A stretch of 64,000 bases of DNA from Natronoflexus pectinivorans. GTDB taxonomy: Bacteria; Bacteroidota; Bacteroidia; Bacteroidales; Marinilabiliaceae. The notes below the pieces were generated by a model that was not told the origin of the DNA, made no database searches, and worked only from the letters and a program-made list of their open reading frames with translations. The position numbers and the translations under genes were made by a program. The stretch lies in assembly GCF_004345615.1 (NCBI RefSeq), contig NZ_SLWK01000001.1:62001-126000 (forward strand), given 5' to 3'. Below, one piece after another: positions 33,907-42,437 of the stretch; within the stretch, counting starts at the first letter, position 1; each line of letters begins with the position of its first letter.

Positions 33907-35217
33907 TTAAAAAAGTTTTGCACTTAATGCTCTGAGAGCCTCTTTTTTATTCTCTGAACTAACCAGCACAGAAATATTGTGATCGCTGCCTCCGTATGAA
34001 ATCATACGTAAAGGAATATCTTTTAATGCATCAAAAATGCGGTTAGCATAACCTTTGTTTTCACGAACCAAATCGCCAACGATGCAAATAATAACCAGAT
34101 CTGAATCAACTTCCACAGAACCAAAAGTCTTGAGTTCATCCACAATCTCATCCAGATGTTTCAGCTTATCTATGGTTACCGAAACTCCAACTTCAGAAGT
34201 TGTAATCATATCAATTGGTGTTTTGTGATTTTCGAAGATCTCAAACACCTTTCTCAGAAATCCATACGCCATAAGCATTCGTCCGGAGTGTATGCGAATG
34301 GCTGTAATGCCGTCCTTGGCAGCAACAGCTGTGATTCTGTTTTTGGTATCTTTTCCTGATATGGTAGTTCCGGGAGCTTTGGGCTCCATTGTATTTAACA
34401 ATCTTACCGGTACATTTGCCACCTTAGCCGGCAAAACGCTGGTTGGATGCAAAATTTTAGCTCCAAAATAGGCCAACTCCGCAGCTTCATCGAAGGATAA
34501 CTCAGCTATGGATTTTGTATTCTCAACATATCGGGGATCGTTGTTGTGCATTCCGTCAATGTCTGTCCATATCTGAATTTCATCTGCGTTTACTGCTGCA
34601 CCAATAAGAGACGCTGTGTAATCACTTCCGCCGCGTTGAAGATTGTCAATCTCATCATTAACATTGCGACAAATATACCCCTGGGTAATCAAAATTTTAT
34701 TGTCCTTATGATTGTCCAGATATTTTTTGATGTTCTCTTTAATAAAGGTAATATCCGGCTCACCATCGCTGTTGGTTTTCATAAATTCAAGCGCAGGTAT
34801 CAGAACCGAATCTTTACCCTGTTCGTTGAGATAAAAATTAACCATTGCGGTGGACATCAACTCTCCCTGGGCGAGAATCTCCTTCTCCTCCACCTCAGAA
34901 AATTCATCTTTCACGAGCGATTTGATGAAGTCAAATCGCGATTTTACCACTTCAATGGCTTCCTCCTTAATTTTAGCGTTTTTATATAATAGATCAATTT
35001 CTTCGTGATATTTTTTCTCAAGTTGGTTAATGAGGCGATTAGCTCCATCGTGGTTCTTCTTATGTAAGTAATTGGAGATTTCAACCAGGTTGTTGGTTGT
35101 TCCCGACATGGCAGATAGTACAACGATGTTTTTCTCACCATCAGAAACCAGGTTAGCTACTTCTTTCATTCTATCGGCGGAACCTACAGAGGTTCCTCCA
35201 AATTTCATAACCTTCAT
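33907..35217 (-). CDS. lysC: Aspartokinase
   Basis: 436 residues from the ATG at 35215-35217 (MKVMKFGGTSVG, the family start; a frame extending 21 codons further has no support). Amino-acid kinase domain with KFGGTS, QRGGSDYTAS and TDIDGMHNNDPRYV, followed by two ACT domains (from ~residue 290; IRIHSGRMLMAYGFLRKVFEIF, GVSVTIDK, VICIVGDLV). Monofunctional, not fused to homoserine dehydrogenase. Makes aspartyl phosphate for Lys/Met/Thr; the ACT domains suggest feedback control, and linkage to lysA suggests lysine. Confidence 0.94.
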   Translation of the reverse strand: MKVMKFGGTSVGSADRMKEVANLVSDGEKNIVVLSAMSGTTNNLVEISNYLHKKNHDGANRLINQLEKKYHEEIDLLYKNAKIKEEAIEVVKSRFDFIKSLVKDEFSEVEEKEILAQGELMSTAMVNFYLNEQGKDSVLIPALEFMKTNSDGEPDITFIKENIKKYLDNHKDNKILITQGYICRNVNDEIDNLQRGGSDYTASLIGAAVNADEIQIWTDIDGMHNNDPRYVENTKSIAELSFDEAAELAYFGAKILHPTSVLPAKVANVPVRLLNTMEPKAPGTTISGKDTKNRITAVAAKDGITAIRIHSGRMLMAYGFLRKVFEIFENHKTPIDMITTSEVGVSVTIDKLKHLDEIVDELKTFGSVEVDSDLVIICIVGDLVRENKGYANRIFDALKDIPLRMISYGGSDHNISVLVSSENKKEALRALSAKLF

Positions 35218-35345
35218 AGTATATATTCTTTTTTGTTTGTGTCTGAAAAAATTACGTTGCAAAATTAAAGCAATCTTCACTATTTTGCATATATATAATC
35301 AAAAATATCCGTAATTTAATTATAAATTAAAAGCAATTCGTCACA

Positions 35346-36332
35346 TCAGGGCACGTAAACCTCAAGCAATTCAGAAGTTTCTGAAGGAACAAGGGAAATC
35401 TGCCTCAACTCTGCGGGAATCAGAATGGTATCACCTTTTAAGTAGGTCTCATACTTTCCATCTCCATAGGCGATTTTTCCATGGCCTTCCATACAAATCA
35501 GAATGACGAAAGAGTCCAAAGCGTAATAATCCCGGCCAAAGGGTTGATCAATACTTAGTTTTGCGGCAACAAAATATGGCGAACGAACCATCTCCGCTGC
35601 TCCGTTCAACTTATCTTCGAATTTGGTTCTATAATCTTGTGGAACTTCATAATCAATGGCATCAACAGCCAGATCTGTATGAAGTTCTCTGAAGTTTCCG
35701 CTTTCGTCCTTTCGGTTAAAATCATATATTCGGTAGGTAACATCAGAAGTTTGTTGAATTTCGGCTATCATAATGCCTGCACCAATGGCGTGAACCCTTC
35801 CGGCAGGCATATAAAACACATCACCTGATTTTACTGGATGCTGTGCTAGCAACTCTTCAAGGGCATTGTTTTTAACCGCTTCCTGATACTGAACCGATGT
35901 GATCTTTTTTGAAAACCCACTGATGAGTTCGGCTCCCTCATCTGCCTGCATAACATACCACATTTCGGTTTTGCCAAATGAGTTGTGACGCTTAGCGGCC
36001 AAATTATCATCAGGATGAACCTGAATAGAAAGAGCTTCTCTGGCATCAATAAACTTAATCAACAGAGGAAACTCCTCTCCGAATTTTTGAAAAACTTTAT
36101 CTCCAACCAAATCACCCATATATATCTCAATGAGTTCCGGTAAACTATTCCCTGCCAAAAAACCATTCGAAACAACAGAGACATCTCCTTGTACACCGGA
36201 TATTTCCCAACTTTCTCCAATTCGGGCTCGGCCATTTAGTGGCTTGTTTAAAACACTACCAAGTTTTCCCCCCCCCCATATTCTCTCTTTTAGGAGTGGT
36301 GTAAATTTTATCGGGTATAATTTATTATCCAT
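35346..36332 (-). CDS. manA: Mannose-6-phosphate isomerase, class I
   Basis: 328 residues. Start LYPIKFTPLLKERIWGGGKL, zinc-binding SIQVHPDD and the EMWYVM segment, AGRVHAIGAG and a C-terminal cupin match type I ManA of Bacteroidota. Interconverts fructose-6-P and mannose-6-P for GDP-mannose and surface glycans. The codons for Trp-Gly-Gly-Gly near residue 20 contain an uninterrupted run of ten G (36268-36277). In related proteins this site is usually WGG(T/N)KL. The frame is intact in this sequence. Confidence 0.92.
   Translation of the reverse strand: MDNKLYPIKFTPLLKERIWGGGKLGSVLNKPLNGRARIGESWEISGVQGDVSVVSNGFLAGNSLPELIEIYMGDLVGDKVFQKFGEEFPLLIKFIDAREALSIQVHPDDNLAAKRHNSFGKTEMWYVMQADEGAELISGFSKKITSVQYQEAVKNNALEELLAQHPVKSGDVFYMPAGRVHAIGAGIMIAEIQQTSDVTYRIYDFNRKDESGNFRELHTDLAVDAIDYEVPQDYRTKFEDKLNGAAEMVRSPYFVAAKLSIDQPFGRDYYALDSFVILICMEGHGKIAYGDGKYETYLKGDTILIPAELRQISLVPSETSELLEVYVP
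36268..36277 (-). repeat. Ten-base G homopolymer inside manA
   Basis: C10 on the plus strand, G10 in the coding strand, near codon 20 of manA. It is the longest G/C homopolymer noticed in this AT-rich window; gain or loss of one base would truncate ManA. Confidence 0.9.
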
Positions 36333-36600
36333 TTACAAATAAGATTTTAAGAACTAACGTGATTTTAAGCATTCCGGGCCAAAATTGAAGGCAGGCCAAT
36401 ACGACCAATTAAGAATATGAAAAATGATGCGGAATAATAGGCAAAATTAATAAAAGTGCCACAGGAAAGCCAAAAATCCGGGTATCCACTGCTATCCTCA
36501 TGAAGAAAAATCAACTAAAAAGCAATTGGGAACTTGCACCATTCTTAAATGATTGACAAAGATAATAAAGAAAATTTATCACTTTCTGCCTGCCAATTAC

Positions 36601-36608
36601 TATTTTTG
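36601..36608 (+). promoter_or_regulatory. Candidate -7 box of the engB promoter
   Basis: TATTTTTG, an exact TANNTTTG match, 11 bp before the ATG of engB. No good upstream box at N19-20. Confidence 0.35.
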
Positions 36609-36618
36609 CCAATAAAAA

Positions 36619-37221
36619 ATGTTAATCAAAGAAGCCAGGTTTTTAGTAAGTAATCAAAAGGCTGATAAATGTCCGCCTCCCAAAATGCCTGAATATGCTT
36701 TCATTGGAAGGTCAAACGTGGGAAAATCATCATTGATTAACATGTTATGCAATTCAAAAAAGCTGGCTAAAACTTCATCTACACCTGGGAAAACTCAATT
36801 AATCAATCATTTCATAATAAACCAGTCTTGGTATCTGGTTGATTTGCCTGGATATGGCTATGCCAAGGTTGCCAAAACCCAAAGGGCGAAGTTTGGTAGG
36901 ATGATCATGGACTATTTGGCAACACGTGAAAACCTCATGTGCCTATTTATTCTGGTTGACTCGCGGATCGAACCGCAGACAATTGATTTGGAATTCATGA
37001 GGAAAATGGGCGAGGCTCAAATACCGTTTTGCCTTATTTTCACCAAAGTGGACAAACTTAAAAAACAAGGTTCTCTTCAGTTAATTGAGAAATATATGCA
37101 AAGTTTAACCGAGGACTGGGAAGAGTTGCCACAATATTTCATATCATCAGCAGAGAAAGGCACTGGAAGAGATGAGATTTTGCAATTTATTGAGCAGATA
37201 AATTCAACCTGGAACAAATAG
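36619..37221 (+). CDS. engB: Ribosome biogenesis GTPase YsxC/EngB
   Basis: 200 residues. GTPase motifs in order: G1 GRSNVGKSSL (~32-41), G2 Thr in SSTPGKTQ, G3 DLPGYGYA, G4 TKVDK and G5 SSAEKGTG. Essential factor in assembly of the large ribosomal subunit in bacteria studied. Opposite strand to manA, with which it shares a 286-bp divergent intergenic region. Confidence 0.95.
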   Translation: MLIKEARFLVSNQKADKCPPPKMPEYAFIGRSNVGKSSLINMLCNSKKLAKTSSTPGKTQLINHFIINQSWYLVDLPGYGYAKVAKTQRAKFGRMIMDYLATRENLMCLFILVDSRIEPQTIDLEFMRKMGEAQIPFCLIFTKVDKLKKQGSLQLIEKYMQSLTEDWEELPQYFISSAEKGTGRDEILQFIEQINSTWNK

Positions 37222-37424
37222 CATTGCTGAAATCTAAAGTTGTAAAATAAGCAATAAATTTGTTCTGGATTTCATAATTTAATTTGAGATTTTAAAAACA
37301 AACTAAGAATTAATCTTTGGCAATCAACACATTACCCCACTCAAACACTCTTAAACTCTAGCATTCCAAAGTTCTATTTTATAATTAATTGAAAATAAGG
37401 ACGTGCTGGTTGGATGATTTTTCC

Positions 37425-37432
37425 TATCTTTG
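37425..37432 (+). promoter_or_regulatory. Candidate -7 box of the prs promoter
   Basis: TATCTTTG followed by C, an exact TANNTTTG match, 46 bp upstream of the prs ATG. The upstream element is weak. Confidence 0.45.
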
Positions 37433-37478
37433 CACACACAAGCAACTTCTTATAGATAACTGATAAACAGCTAATTAA

Positions 37479-38417
37479 ATGCCACCCAAAGCACCTATAA
37501 AGATTTTCTCAGGAACTCAGACCCGCTATTTGGCCGAAAAAATAAGCCTTTGCGCAGGAAGGGAATTAGGTAACATCAAGCTGGTTAACTTCAGCGATGG
37601 CGAATTCGCAACAGCCTATGAAGAGACTGTTCGTGGTTCCCACGTATTCCTGATTCAGTCAACCTTTCCGCCGTCCGATAACTTTTTTGAGTTATTAATG
37701 ATGATTGATGCAGCGAAAAGAGCCTCGGCCTATAAAATAGTTGCTGTTATTCCATATTTTGGATTTGCACGTCAGGACAGAAAAGATCAGCCGCGTGTTT
37801 CAATAGGGGCAAAACTGGTGGCCGACATGTTAAGCACGGCAGGGGTGGATCGCATAATAACCATGGACTTGCATGCCGATCAAATTCAGGGATTCTTTGA
37901 CATTCCGGTTGATCATCTTTACGCATCCAGTATCTTTGTCCCACATATCCGCCAGTTGAATCTTGAAAATCTGGTGATAGCATCACCCGATGTGGGAGGT
38001 ACCAAACGTGCCAATACTTATGCAAAATTTCTGGAAACACCAATGGTTATTTGTCACAAGTACCGATCAAAGGCCAATGTAATAGATGAGATGCGCATCA
38101 TTGGAGATGTAAAGGATAAGAATGTTATAATTTTGGATGATATGATAGATACGGCCGGCACGATGACCAAGGCTGCCGGAATGATGATGGAAGAAGGTGC
38201 CAGAAGCGTTCGGGCTTACGCCACTCACGCTGTTTTGTCGGGTCCGGCTTATGATAGAATTGAAAATTCCGCTTTAACCGAGGTTTATGTTACCGACTCG
38301 ATTCCTTTAAAAAAGAGTTCAGCCAAAATAAAAACCCTCAGTGTTGCGCAACTCTTCTCTGAGACCATCGACAGAGTATATAATTATCAGTCAATAAGCA
38401 CACAATTTGTAATTTAA
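37479..38417 (+). CDS. prs: Ribose-phosphate pyrophosphokinase (PRPP synthase)
   Basis: 312 residues, full class I length. Motifs: FSGTQTRYLAEKI, NFSDGEFA, the ATP loop YFGFARQDRKD, MDLHADQIQGFFDIPVDHLYA, and the PRPP loop NVIILDDMIDTAGTM. Makes PRPP from ribose-5-P and ATP, feeding purine, pyrimidine, His and Trp synthesis (including TrpD in this window). Followed by rplY with its own promoter-like box. Confidence 0.97.
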   Translation: MPPKAPIKIFSGTQTRYLAEKISLCAGRELGNIKLVNFSDGEFATAYEETVRGSHVFLIQSTFPPSDNFFELLMMIDAAKRASAYKIVAVIPYFGFARQDRKDQPRVSIGAKLVADMLSTAGVDRIITMDLHADQIQGFFDIPVDHLYASSIFVPHIRQLNLENLVIASPDVGGTKRANTYAKFLETPMVICHKYRSKANVIDEMRIIGDVKDKNVIILDDMIDTAGTMTKAAGMMMEEGARSVRAYATHAVLSGPAYDRIENSALTEVYVTDSIPLKKSSAKIKTLSVAQLFSETIDRVYNYQSISTQFVI

Positions 38418-38421
38418 TTTA

Positions 38422-38429
38422 TATCTTTG
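38422..38429 (+). promoter_or_regulatory. Candidate -7 box of the rplY promoter
   Basis: TATCTTTG followed by C, identical to the box ahead of prs, 91 bp upstream of the rplY ATG. No strong upstream box. Confidence 0.4.
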
Positions 38430-38519
38430 CAACCCCAAAAACGGGGAATCGTGTGATGGGAAATTAAGGTTTACATCATCCGAACTTAATTTTGAGTAGC
38501 ACAAACTAATTTATTTAAC

Positions 38520-39095
38520 ATGCAAACTATTGAAGTAAAAGCAGTAAAGAGAGATAATCTTGGAAAAACTGCAACCAAAGAGCTGCGTCAGAGCGGCCAG
38601 GTTCCCGGAGTATTATACGGAGGGAAAGAAGTTGTTCACTTTCAGGCTGAAGCCAATGAGTTCAGAAAATTGCTCTTCACCCCAAAAGTTTACATTGTAA
38701 AATTAAACATTGAAGGAACCGTTTACGAAGCAATCATCAAAGATTTACAGTACCATCCTGTAAGCGACGAGCTAATTCACATCGACTTCCTTCAGGTATT
38801 TGAAGACAAACCAATTACCATTGAAGTTCCTGTTAAACTTAAAGGTTTGGCAGAAGGTGTTAAGGCGGGTGGTAAATTAACCTTAGAGCAGCGTAAGCTT
38901 CGCGTAAAAGGATTGATGAAAAACCTGCCGGATGAGTTGGAAATCAACATTTCAAAACTTGGTCTTGGAAAAGGCATTCAGGTTGGTTCGCTTTCATTTC
39001 CTGAACTGGAACTGCTTAACGCTAAAAACTCTGTTGTTGTGGCCGTTAAACTTACCAGAGCTGCACGTGCCGCTGCACAGCAGCAAAAAGGATAA
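38520..39095 (+). CDS. rplY: 50S ribosomal protein L25 (Ctc/TL5 form)
   Basis: 191 residues: the long two-domain form. N-terminal L25 beta-barrel (VKAVKRDNLGKTATKELRQSGQVPGVLYGG), C-terminal TL5 domain (ITIEVPVKLKGLAEGVKAGGKLTLEQRKLRVKG), and an Ala/Gln-rich tail. Binds 5S rRNA. A strong terminator follows at 39115. Confidence 0.95.
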   Translation: MQTIEVKAVKRDNLGKTATKELRQSGQVPGVLYGGKEVVHFQAEANEFRKLLFTPKVYIVKLNIEGTVYEAIIKDLQYHPVSDELIHIDFLQVFEDKPITIEVPVKLKGLAEGVKAGGKLTLEQRKLRVKGLMKNLPDELEINISKLGLGKGIQVGSLSFPELELLNAKNSVVVAVKLTRAARAAAQQQKG

Positions 39096-39114
39096 AAAAA
39101 TTAAGATCTTTAAA

Positions 39115-39146
39115 AACCTCCATATTCCTGAATATGGAGGTTTTTG
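39115..39146 (+). terminator. Intrinsic terminator after rplY
   Basis: AACCTCCATATTC, loop CTG, (G)AATATGGAGGTT followed by TTTGTG: 12-bp stem. Because it ends at 39146, a pth start within it (TTG at 39144) is ruled out. Confidence 0.88.
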
Positions 39147-39191
39147 TGCTTAAAGATGAACCCTTTTAATAAAAAACAAAACATCTCAACC

Positions 39192-39821
39192 ATGATAAAA
39201 AGGTTGTTAATCAATATATTTGGTAAAAAAACCGAAAAAGAAACCACACCTTCTGAAATGAAATATTTAATAGTTGGACTGGGAAACATCGGTTCAGATT
39301 ATGCAAATACCCGCCACAACATAGGTTTTGATATTTTAGATGCTCTTGCACATGCCGAAAACGTTAGTTTTGACGACAAACGCTATGGGATGTTGACTCA
39401 GTTCAAACACAAAGGACGGATTTACATCCTTCTAAAACCATCCACCTATGTCAATTTAAGTGGCAGAGCGGTTAATTACTGGATGAAAAAAGAGAACATA
39501 CAACCAGAAAATCTATTGGTAGTGGTTGACGATCTAGCTCTTCCTTTTGGTAAACTCAGACTTAAAGCCAAAGGCAGTGATGCCGGTCACAATGGTTTAA
39601 GAAACATTCAGGACACTTTTGGTCATAATCAATATGCAAGGCTCAGGTTTGGAATTGGAGACAATTTCAGAAAGGGACATCAGGTTGATTATGTGCTTGG
39701 TAAGTGGACTCCAAACGAAGCAGCAGAGTTACCCCAATTCTTTGACTCAGCCATTGAGATAATCAAAAGTTTTGGAACATTGGGCATTACCAGAACCATG
39801 AATCTTTATAATAAGAGATAA
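39192..39821 (+). CDS. pth: Peptidyl-tRNA hydrolase
   Basis: 209 residues from the ATG at 39192. The conserved domain begins [27 protein letters not shown] at the ATG at 39258 (187 residues), which is the other likely start; earlier candidates overlap the rplY terminator. Catalytic His in NTRHNIG, substrate Asn in YVNLSG, catalytic Asp in VVDDLALP, and [12 protein letters not shown]. Releases tRNA from stalled peptidyl-tRNA. Fits a translation cluster with rplY and the S4 protein. Confidence 0.93.
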   Translation: MIKRLLINIFGKKTEKETTPSEMKYLIVGLGNIGSDYANTRHNIGFDILDALAHAENVSFDDKRYGMLTQFKHKGRIYILLKPSTYVNLSGRAVNYWMKKENIQPENLLVVVDDLALPFGKLRLKAKGSDAGHNGLRNIQDTFGHNQYARLRFGIGDNFRKGHQVDYVLGKWTPNEAAELPQFFDSAIEIIKSFGTLGITRTMNLYNKR

Positions 39822-39834
39822 AAAACAATACATC

Positions 39835-40209
39835 ATGGTACGCATCGACAAATATTTATGGGCTGTAAGGCTATTTAAAACCCGAAGCATTGCTACCGAG
39901 GCATGCAAGAAAGGGAAGGTCATGATGGACGGTGTCACGGTTAAATCATCCAGAACATTAAAACCTGGTGACATAGTGGAGATAAAAGACCCTCCAATTA
40001 TCAGGAAATATAAAGTCCTTGATGTGGCAGAAAAACGGATGGGCGCCAAACTTACTCCCGAATATATCAAAGAGGTAACCTCCAATGAAGAGCTTGAAGT
40101 GATGGAACTAACCCGGTTGGCCAACAAAATGAACCGAAATAAAGGGACAGGCCGTCCAACAAAAAAAGAGCGCCGTGACTTAGATTCCTTCTTCGAAGGG
40201 GAAGATTGA
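39835..40209 (+). CDS. S4-domain RNA-binding protein (Hsp15/HslR-like)
   Basis: 124 residues. S4 domain at ~1-60: VRIDKYLWAVRLFKTRSIATEACKKGKVMMDG, TVKSSRTLKPGDIVEI. C-terminal tail basic (MNRNKGTGRPTKKERRDLDSFF), as in Hsp15-type proteins that bind stalled 50S-peptidyl-tRNA complexes. 13 bp after pth, so probably one operon with a shared role on stalled ribosomes. Confidence 0.88.
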   Translation: MVRIDKYLWAVRLFKTRSIATEACKKGKVMMDGVTVKSSRTLKPGDIVEIKDPPIIRKYKVLDVAEKRMGAKLTPEYIKEVTSNEELEVMELTRLANKMNRNKGTGRPTKKERRDLDSFFEGED

Positions 40210-40253
40210 TCTTCAGTTAATCCACACAAAGACAATTAAAATTTTTAAAAACC

Positions 40254-40802
40254 ATGTTTACAGCCAGACAAAAAAAGCGGGACAATATTGCTGAATACAT
40301 TCTATATATGTGGCAGGTTGAAGATCTCATCAGAGCCAACAAATGCGACATGAACAATGTCCGGGAGAGCATTATAAAGAAATATGATTTGCCATTGGAG
40401 CAGCTCAAGGAGGTGGAAGATTGGTGGGATAATCTTACCGAAATGATGAAGATAGAGAAAAAAGAGAGTGCCGGTCATTTACAAATTCTCATTAACACTG
40501 TTAATGAGCTAAACACCCTTCATGGCGAAATGCTGAACGATCCAAGACATTTAAACTACAAAATTCAGTTTGAAGGAATCATCCCACTTTTAAAAGAGCT
40601 GGAACATAAAACTGAGCCTAAACCATCCAATGACATTGAACTGATGCTGAGCGCACTTTACAACACTTTTCTATTAAAACTTAAGGGTGAAAAAATAAGC
40701 GATGCCACTAACAATGCAGTTAAAAGTTTTGCCGCAATATTGGCACACCTTTCAAAAAAATACAGACATGAACAAGACGGAACCTTAAATAACGATAACT
40801 GA
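40254..40802 (+). CDS. DUF4924 family protein
   Basis: 182 residues. Start ARQKKRDNIAEYILYMWQVEDLIRAN and later LMLSALYNTFLLKLKGEKIS are the signature of this Bacteroidota-only alpha-helical family. Function unknown; no membrane segment or signal. 44 bp after the S4 gene on the same strand. Confidence 0.8.
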   Translation: MFTARQKKRDNIAEYILYMWQVEDLIRANKCDMNNVRESIIKKYDLPLEQLKEVEDWWDNLTEMMKIEKKESAGHLQILINTVNELNTLHGEMLNDPRHLNYKIQFEGIIPLLKELEHKTEPKPSNDIELMLSALYNTFLLKLKGEKISDATNNAVKSFAAILAHLSKKYRHEQDGTLNNDN

Positions 40803-40840
40803 TGAGATCCTCTTTCTTTTCTGGACAATCTGAATAGGGG

Positions 40841-41227
40841 TCAATCGGGGGTCTCCTTTTGCAGGGGAAGGTAACACGTATCTCTTTTACCAAACCATCC
40901 GTACCTGTTTCTAGCCACTACCCGATACCCCCGGTTGACGAGCCATTCAGGCATTATCCGAATCAGACCGGATCCCAATTTATAAAAGCCTCCTGCTTCA
41001 CGCATTAAAAACAAAACAGCTTTGGCTCCGCGATAGACCTCTTCATCATCAAGCAGAATAATCTCATCAGGGTCACTTTTAACACCCAATTTTCCCATTT
41101 CTTCTTTTCCTCTGTCTGATTGCATGGCAATCAGACAGACAGATGCACCAATGCGCTTTAACAATATTGCTGCAAAACGGGTACACAAAACACAATAACC
41201 ATCAAAAAATACTTTGTATCGATTCAT
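40841..41227 (-). CDS. DCC-family (DUF393) thiol-disulfide oxidoreductase-like protein
   Basis: 128 residues from the ATG at 41225-41227 (MNRYKVFFDGYCVLC, the family start; a 33-codon extension upstream is not conserved and runs into the opposite gene's promoter region). DxxCxxC motif: DGYCVLCTRFA. C-terminal WLVNRGYRVVARNRYGWFGKRDTC. Function of the DCC family is not established; redox activity is presumed from the CxxC. Confidence 0.85.
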   Translation of the reverse strand: MNRYKVFFDGYCVLCTRFAAILLKRIGASVCLIAMQSDRGKEEMGKLGVKSDPDEIILLDDEEVYRGAKAVLFLMREAGGFYKLGSGLIRIMPEWLVNRGYRVVARNRYGWFGKRDTCYLPLQKETPD

Positions 41228-41333
41228 ACGGATGTGGTTTTTAAAAAAACAGACATCATGAAGTAAGAGTTCAAACTGTTGTAGCTTAATTTTGAATTTT
41301 GTTTTTTTGTAAAAAACAAAAAGCATGATGGCG

Positions 41334-41759
41334 ATGAAATCCTATATTGTTCTGGTTTACATTTTGTGTTTATCCGCAGGTATAAAATCTCAAAATCTTA
41401 AGGTAACAGAAATCAACTCAGCAGACTTTTACAAAAACCATGCAAACCTGCTTACGAATGAAAAAGTAAAGATTTTGGATGGCAGAACCGATAGCATGTA
41501 CCAGATTCAGCATATTTACGGTGCTATAAATATTGATGTGGATTTGTGTAATGCATCAGAACGATTAAAGCAAGAAGCAACAACGCCTGTCGTTGTGGTG
41601 TATTGCACAACCAACAGGCGCAGTAGTGATATGGTTAAAATATTATCAACCTTCTATCAGGGTAAAGTTTACTTAATATCAGACGGCTTACGTGGCTGGT
41701 CAAATAATGACCTGCCATTATTTCAGAGTTCTTCCACAATGAGTATGCAAGAAGAATAA
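41334..41759 (+). CDS. Exported rhodanese-like protein
   Basis: 141 residues from the ATG at 41334 (ATGs at 41325 and 41328 are also possible). Signal peptide MKSYIVLVYILCLSAGIKSQ, then a single rhodanese domain: VKILDGRTDSMYQIQHIYGAINI and an active-site loop VVVYCTTNRRSSDM with the catalytic Cys, followed by LISDGLRGW. Probably periplasmic; the sulfur acceptor is unknown. Divergent from the DCC protein. Confidence 0.85.
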   Translation: MKSYIVLVYILCLSAGIKSQNLKVTEINSADFYKNHANLLTNEKVKILDGRTDSMYQIQHIYGAINIDVDLCNASERLKQEATTPVVVVYCTTNRRSSDMVKILSTFYQGKVYLISDGLRGWSNNDLPLFQSSSTMSMQEE

Positions 41760-41760
41760 C

Positions 41761-42162
41761 TTACTCCTCATTTGCCACCACCTGACCAGTGATTCTCCAT
41801 GTATGTGCGAAATTATTGCGGCAGTTGGAATTTACAGTTACAACACGGTTTATTCTCTGTGGTCGCTGAGCCAGATTAAATGAAACATTGATGCTATCCT
41901 TCACCCCTGGTGCAATGGGTTGACGAGGATATCTTTCAACACGGGTTCCGCAACAAGCACGCACATTAGATAAAACCAATGGCTCATCTCCAGTATTAGT
42001 GAACACTATGGTAACTTTCCCTCCCGGAATGTTGTCGGTGGTAACAGTACCATAATTCAATCCAGACTCTTCAAATGTAAGCTCCGGACCTTCAGGCTGT
42101 GAAGCTTTCGCAATGATTGCAAATGCAACTCCTATTACTGCGATTATAATAACTCTTTTCAT
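41761..42162 (-). CDS. DUF1573 family exported protein
   Basis: 133 residues with an N-terminal signal (MKRVIIIAVIGVAFAIIAKA). The DUF1573 Ig-like domain is clear: LNYGTVTTDNIPGGKVTIVFTNTGDEPLVLSNVRACCGT and ...APGVKDSINVSFN. The Cys pair in RACCGT is typical. Function unknown, probably envelope. Its stop and that of the rhodanese gene are adjacent (convergent). Confidence 0.85.
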   Translation of the reverse strand: MKRVIIIAVIGVAFAIIAKASQPEGPELTFEESGLNYGTVTTDNIPGGKVTIVFTNTGDEPLVLSNVRACCGTRVERYPRQPIAPGVKDSINVSFNLAQRPQRINRVVTVNSNCRNNFAHTWRITGQVVANEE

Positions 42163-42382
42163 CCTGTATGTAATTTGATTCTAATGTATTATATAATTTA
42201 TATTGATCAACTTCGGCATATAGCACTCAAGTCTGCTATTAATTTCACATTTCCAACTATTAATATTGCATCAACAACCACGCCAAAAAAGTGGACTCGT
42301 TCGGAATTAATTAAACAGGATGGTAAAATTATAAAAGGAAATGATAATCCTGAAAGAACTATGTAAATATTTACAAAAAAAA

Positions 42383-42409
42383 CCCGCTATACGTGAAACG
42401 TATAGCGGG
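42383..42409 (-). terminator. Intrinsic terminator of the OmpA-like gene pair
   Basis: Perfect 12-bp stem CCCGCTATACGT, loop TTC on the minus strand, ACGTATAGCGGG, followed by TTTTTTTTG. It lies 29 bp past the stop of the gene at 42438. Confidence 0.9.
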
Positions 42410-42437
42410 ATGGTACTATGGCGATAAGAAACTTCTT

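Noticed and set aside
36409-36501. Minus-strand frame beginning MRIAVDTRIF, like the start of a GT4 glycosyltransferase
   Set aside because: Similarity is limited to about nine residues and the rest (FPVALLLILPIIPHH) does not fit; most likely chance.
42175-42366. A 63-codon plus-strand frame upstream of the OmpA terminator
   Set aside because: No family resemblance, it starts within the likely upstream region of the opposite-strand DUF1573 gene, and it has biased AT-rich composition.
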